This document shows, one piece after another, positions 59,874 to 64,000 of a stretch of 64,000 nt of DNA; the stretch's first letter is position 1, and the number at the start of each line of letters is the position of its first letter. Where the stretch lies: contig NZ_PNCO02000001.1 in assembly GCF_005886105.2 (NCBI RefSeq), forward strand, positions 3,176,501 through 3,240,500, in the 5' to 3' direction. This DNA comes from Pseudoalteromonas galatheae. Its GTDB lineage: Bacteria > Pseudomonadota > Gammaproteobacteria > Enterobacterales > Alteromonadaceae. Position numbers and translations under genes: made by a program. The notes under the pieces were generated by a model. That model worked only from the letters and a program-made list of their open reading frames with translations, was not told the DNA's origin and did no database searches.

Positions 59874-62800
59874 ATGGATATTAACTTTTCAAATATAAGA
59901 GCACATGATGGAAGTAAGAATGCTGGTTTTGAAGAGTTAATTTGCCAACTTGCCCATTTGCAGCAACCGAAAGGAGGAAGGTTATTTGTTCGTAAAGAGG
60001 GAGCAGGAGGTGATGCTGGCGTTGAGTGCTACTGGGTTCTTGAAGATGGTTCAGAAATTGGGTGGCAGGTTAAATATTTTCCTGATGGGTTGAATGCTTC
60101 GAGGTGGCAACAAGTCGATGAGTCATTTTCAACGGCGTTGAATAAGCACCCTAATTTGAAACACTATAAAGTGTGTTTACCTTTAGATAAAGCTGACAGC
60201 CGAAAACGTGGGAGAGGTGGCAAGACGGTAGTTTCAGTTGAAGATGAGTGGTTAAAGCATGTTGCAAAATGGAAGGCGCAGGCCGAGGCTTCAGGGCGTG
60301 ATATAGAGTTTTCATATTGGGGGAAGCATGAAATTATGACCCTTCTCACTATTGATGACCCCCAGTTCTCAGGGAGAGCTTTGTACTGGTTCAATGAACC
60401 GTTTCTCGGCTCTGCAGTGTTCGAAAAAGTTGCTATGAGATCTCGACAAAGCTTGGGAGAAAGGTATTCAGCAGAGTCACACATCGATTTACCGATAGCG
60501 TCAGAATTTGATGGGCTGTGTTTGCGCTCTTCGTGGTGGGCTTTATTGAAGCGTGAAAAATCAGAGCTGAAGCGAGTAAGTGAATCGGTTCTTTCCGAAT
60601 TAAATAAACTCGTTGAAAAATCAATTATTTCAATAGGTAGCGGGAACTTTGGAACCTTACAGAAACAATTTAAAAGTGTTGTAAGTGAATTAGATAAAAG
60701 CATTAAATATAAAAGCTTTCACCATGAGATTTCTTCAATCGCTTCTTCAATAAACAGACTATCTGAGATGTATTTGAGTATCTATGAGCATGTCCTAAGG
60801 CAAATACATCAGATTGATAGGTACAAAACACTTAGAGATGGCCTAACCAGCTTATCTGATCTACTTGAAAGGTTAATTTTAATTGTTAAGCGAAGAGGAA
60901 CTTTGGCATCTAAGTCTAAAGCTGCTCTTCTATTTGGAGAGGCCGGTATAGGTAAATCTCACCTTTTATGTGACTTGAGTTTAGAACGAATAAATCAGAA
61001 CCTTCCAACTCTGTTTTTATTAGGAGCACAGTATTGCGGCGGAAATCCTGTTAGCTTCATAAAAGAGGCTTTAGATTTACAAAGTTATAGGACGACCCAT
61101 GTTTTGGGGGCTTTAGATTCTGCTGGTGAAGCTTCAGGAGAGAGAGCACTGATTGTAATTGATGCAATTAATGAAGGAAATTATAGAGATGATTGGTACA
61201 ACCACATTACCACATTCATTTCAGAGCTATCTTATTTTCCAAATATTGCAGTTCTGTTTAGCTGTCGAAGTACATATTTAAACTATATCGTTCCCGACAG
61301 TGCCCATGAGCATTTGTTACCTCGTTTTAAACACACAGGGTTTAGCAGCTTAGGAGCTAGGGCTGTAGAAAAGTTTCTTTCAAAACACGGCATATTCAAA
61401 CCAAGCGCACCTATATTAGTTCCAGAGCTAACCAACCCTTTGTTTTTAAAAATATGCTGTAAGGCTTTGCGTGAAAGTAGAAAAAAAACTTTTCCAAAGA
61501 ATTTAAACTCAACAGAAGCACTGTTTAACTTTTATATTGATAGCATTGAAAGTGTGATATCAAAGAGAAAGCGCTTTAATCCAAAAGAAGCTATTATCCA
61601 GTCGCTTTTAATTGATATATCCTCCAAGTTATTCCCTGACAATTTACAGGGCTTACCTAAACATGAAGCTAGAAAGTTAGTTAATAGCTATGATCCAAAC
61701 CCATATGTAAATGAAAGTCTTTTTGATATTTTATTAGACGAAAGTGTAATTGCAGAAGACGTCTCATACGATATGAGCCAGCGTGGAAATCTGGTAATTC
61801 GTTTTACATACGAACGTTTCAGTGACTATTTCATTGCTAAAGAGTTAGTAAAAGGGGTTTCAAAAATTGAAAAGCTTTGTCTCGAAGGGCCAGTTGCCCA
61901 TTTACTTAGTGAAAATCGTTACTATGCTGATGCGGGGATTTTTGAAGCTTTAGCAATTGTTGTCGCTGAGAGACACAATAAAGAACTGGAAGATTTAATT
62001 CCTGCTGAAGCAAAGGTTGATAAATGGCAATTGGATCAAACTTTTAAAAATACAATTCTATTGAGAAGTCCCGAGTCATTTTCAGATAGAACGCTAGAAA
62101 TTTTAAATAACTTAGATGCTTCTTCATTTGAATATCCTGCACTAGACATCTTATTAAAACTATCGACAGTGCCTAATCACCCATGGAATGCTGAATTTAT
62201 ACACAAAAACTTGTGTGATAAACAGATTGCTGAGAGAGATCATTCTTGGTCTATACACATAGCGTACGGTGATTGCTCTGAAGAAGAGAGTGATTGCGAG
62301 TCATACGTAAAAATAATTATTGAATGGTTACAAACTAGTGATATAAAACTTTTAGAAAGAGAGCAAGTTAGATTATGTGCAATCACTTTAATCTGGTTTC
62401 TGACTACTTCGAACAGGAAAGTACGAGATAGATCCACAAAAGCGTTAGTTAGAAGCCTTTCCCTCTATCCTGATTTAATTACAGAGCTATTGAATCGTTT
62501 TTCAAAAATCAACGATACCTACTTAATAGAAAGACTTTTTGCAGTTGCTTATGGTGTTGTTTGCAACATAGATAACAGTGAAGTTATTGAAGAAATAGCT
62601 ATAGTCACCTACGATTTGCTCTTCAAAGAAGGCTATCCGTTGCCTCATATTTTACTCAGAGATTATGCTCGGGGAATTTTGGAACTTGCTTTGCTCAAAG
62701 GAGTTCTTTCCTCAGACATACCTGCTGAAAATTTTAGACCGCCATATAAAAGTATTTCTATACTAGAAAACCCAACTAAGGATGAGTTAGATAAACTCAC

Positions 62801-64000
62801 CGGTGACACTTTTTCATCTAAAATAAAAAGTTCTTTAATGGGTTTTCCAGGGGACTTCGGAAACTACACGATGAGTTGTGTGCATAACTGGTCTTCGACA
62901 CCAATTACTCATACAAATATTGACAAAGGAATTGATGTAAAAAGGCGCTTTGCTAAAGAATTTTTAGCAGGCGAAATACAAAAAGAGTACTTAGAAAATG
63001 TAGAGCCTAAAAAATTGGAACAGGAGTCTGGTTTGCCTTTAGACAGACTTGAATCTTTGCTTAATATGTATGATCTGGAGGAGTACTACAGCCATGAAGA
63101 AAGTAAGAAGCAGCAAAATGAGTTTGATGAAAAAGTGAAAGTTTTGCTCAATGAAGAGCAACAAGAAAAATATAGGTGGTTGTCAGGGCTAAGTAACCAT
63201 AGGGAGGCTTCATTTAGCAGAAAGTGGGCGCAACGGTGGGTTTGTAAGAGGGCTTATGAGTTTGGCTGGAGTGATGAACTTTTCTCTGGTTTTGAAAGGT
63301 TTTGCTCTTATGGGCGAGGCCACAGTCTTGGTGGTGGAGCCATGGAGCGTGTAGGGAAAAAGTATCAATGGATGGCTTTTCATGAATTTCTAGCTAGACT
63401 TTCAGATACTTATCAATGGATTAATAGAGGTTATAGCGACCTTCCCGATGATGATGATTATGAAGGCCCATGGCAAATAAATTTAAGGGATATAGATCCT
63501 ACAATTTGGGCTAAACGAAATGGTGAATATAAAACCTATCATAACGAGCACTGTACTTGGTGGCAGCCCTATAACTTTCCGTTTCCAGCTGAAGATGATC
63601 CAAAAGCTAAGGCTGGCTTTCTTTGGGATGAAAAAACTATACCTGAATTCTCGAAAATACTTAAACGGAATAACCCTGAAGAAGAGGGGGAATGGGCTGT
63701 TTTGAGGGGGTTCTGGTCTGAGAATAAAAAATACTCTGCTGATGAGTTAGATAGTCCTTATCTAGATGGATGGTTTAGGATTAATGCAATTTGTATACGT
63801 AAAGGAGACTTTGATTCTTTGCTCAAAAGGCTTAAGGGGCAAACATTATGTGACCCATCTCTTGTCAGCGTGCCATCAACGCAACATGAAGGTTTTTTTG
63901 GTGAGTATCCATGGCACACAATTTACAAACATTTATCAGGATGGCAAGAGCGGCAGGACAATTCTAGAGGCAGAATACCCGTTAAACACTTTGTCCCATA
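59874..64000 (+). CDS. Avs-like antiphage protein: PD-(D/E)XK nuclease plus STAND NTPase, cut by window edge
   Basis: The frame is open for 1375 codons to the window end. The N-terminus has a Mrr-like PD-(D/E)XK signature: Glu20/Glu21 in GFEELICQL, Asp47 in AGGDAGVE and Gln65-x-Lys67 in GWQVKYF. Walker A is GEAGIGKS (355-362), and a Walker B-like VIDAINEG has Asp430; a long helical-repeat-like C-terminal region follows. This is the layout of Avs (AVAST) STAND sensors, perhaps closest to Avs4, which bind phage proteins and then cut DNA. Start ATG behind GAGAGA. Located in the transposon, 33 bases after the SEC-C gene. Confidence 0.8.
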   Translation, partial: MDINFSNIRAHDGSKNAGFEELICQLAHLQQPKGGRLFVRKEGAGGDAGVECYWVLEDGSEIGWQVKYFPDGLNASRWQQVDESFSTALNKHPNLKHYKVCLPLDKADSRKRGRGGKTVVSVEDEWLKHVAKWKAQAEASGRDIEFSYWGKHEIMTLLTIDDPQFSGRALYWFNEPFLGSAVFEKVAMRSRQSLGERYSAESHIDLPIASEFDGLCLRSSWWALLKREKSELKRVSESVLSELNKLVEKSIISIGSGNFGTLQKQFKSVVSELDKSIKYKSFHHEISSIASSINRLSEMYLSIYEHVLRQIHQIDRYKTLRDGLTSLSDLLERLILIVKRRGTLASKSKAALLFGEAGIGKSHLLCDLSLERINQNLPTLFLLGAQYCGGNPVSFIKEALDLQSYRTTHVLGALDSAGEASGERALIVIDAINEGNYRDDWYNHITTFISELSYFPNIAVLFSCRSTYLNYIVPDSAHEHLLPRFKHTGFSSLGARAVEKFLSKHGIFKPSAPILVPELTNPLFLKICCKALRESRKKTFPKNLNSTEALFNFYIDSIESVISKRKRFNPKEAIIQSLLIDISSKLFPDNLQGLPKHEARKLVNSYDPNPYVNESLFDILLDESVIAEDVSYDMSQRGNLVIRFTYERFSDYFIAKELVKGVSKIEKLCLEGPVAHLLSENRYYADAGIFEALAIVVAERHNKELEDLIPAEAKVDKWQLDQTFKNTILLRSPESFSDRTLEILNNLDASSFEYPALDILLKLSTVPNHPWNAEFIHKNLCDKQIAERDHSWSIHIAYGDCSEEESDCESYVKIIIEWLQTSDIKLLEREQVRLCAITLIWFLTTSNRKVRDRSTKALVRSLSLYPDLITELLNRFSKINDTYLIERLFAVAYGVVCNIDNSEVIEEIAIVTYDLLFKEGYPLPHILLRDYARGILELALLKGVLSSDIPAENFRPPYKSISILENPTKDELDKLTGDTFSSKIKSSLMGFPGDFGNYTMSCVHNWSSTPITHTNIDKGIDVKRRFAKEFLAGEIQKEYLENVEPKKLEQESGLPLDRLESLLNMYDLEEYYSHEESKKQQNEFDEKVKVLLNEEQQEKYRWLSGLSNHREASFSRKWAQRWVCKRAYEFGWSDELFSGFERFCSYGRGHSLGGGAMERVGKKYQWMAFHEFLARLSDTYQWINRGYSDLPDDDDYEGPWQINLRDIDPTIWAKRNGEYKTYHNEHCTWWQPYNFPFPAEDDPKAKAGFLWDEKTIPEFSKILKRNNPEEEGEWAVLRGFWSENKKYSADELDSPYLDGWFRINAICIRKGDFDSLLKRLKGQTLCDPSLVSVPSTQHEGFFGEYPWHTIYKHLSGWQERQDNSRGRIPVKHFVP

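Larger units (their letters stand above)
45325..64000. mobile_element. Tn7-like transposon, right end to window edge
   Basis: The element begins with TGTG at 45325 and carries tnsA, tnsB and tnsC, a six-gene leftward cargo block, two tniQ/tnsD-type genes, and a SEC-C/Avs-like gene pair. The other end lies beyond 64000. No CRISPR or cas genes are seen, so targeting is probably by TniQ/TnsD proteins alone. The five bases just outside the end (GCCTA, 45320-45324) are the predicted target-site duplication, to be matched at the far end. Confidence 0.92.

Overview
The window looks like the chromosome of a marine gammaproteobacterium of the order Alteromonadales, most likely a Pseudoalteromonas. The grounds are an argCBFG-argH(A) cluster with a fused ArgH/N-acetylglutamate synthase, the long PurC type, the gmk-rpoZ-spoT-ridA order, and the general protein flavour. 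No tRNA, rRNA or CRISPR array was recognised.

Bases 1-45320 are mostly ordinary core chromosome. In order they hold msrA; a cobalamin-riboswitch-controlled btuB; yajQ; a VanZ-like gene and panE; thiI; a TetR regulator; coaD and a Wzi-like outer-membrane protein; a tiny peptide plus membrane-protein pair; the arginine regulon (argHA, argG, argF, argB, argC on one strand, argE divergent, with a clear ARG box between); a secreted zinc metalloprotease; fbp; sseA and a cytidylyltransferase; a cupredoxin / GGDEF-EAL / DUF3034 / truncated-haemoglobin operon; purC; a FtsX-type ABC transporter with a long His-Glu repeat; ridA-spoT-rpoZ-gmk; asnA/asnC; trmH-recG; a secreted subtilase; and a yhiN-type flavoprotein. 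Two arrays of REP-like palindromes (one of ten 72-73 bp units) bracket asnA-asnC-trmH-recG, and a second dispersed repeat has copies near 5.3 kb and 31.8 kb.

From 45325 to the right edge lies a Tn7-like transposon. Its right end begins four bases after the yhiN stop codon, with a TGTG terminus and tandem TnsB-type binding repeats, followed by tnsA-tnsB-tnsC. A leftward six-gene cargo block (49942-55456) separates tnsC from two consecutive tniQ/tnsD-type genes. After these comes a SEC-C zinc-motif protein followed closely by a very large PD-(D/E)XK-STAND NTPase resembling Avs antiphage sensors, which runs off the window. The left end of the element is not in view.

The most novel part is the cargo block between tnsC and tniQ. 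It encodes an alanine-dehydrogenase-like enzyme, two SAM methyltransferases, a class I aminoacyl-tRNA-synthetase-like protein with no room for an anticodon-binding domain, an ASCH protein, and an AlkZ-type (QxQ) DNA glycosylase homologue. My reading, which is inference, is a compact amino-acid-derived natural-product pathway with a DNA-repair self-resistance gene. A translation- or RNA-directed defence role is the main alternative.
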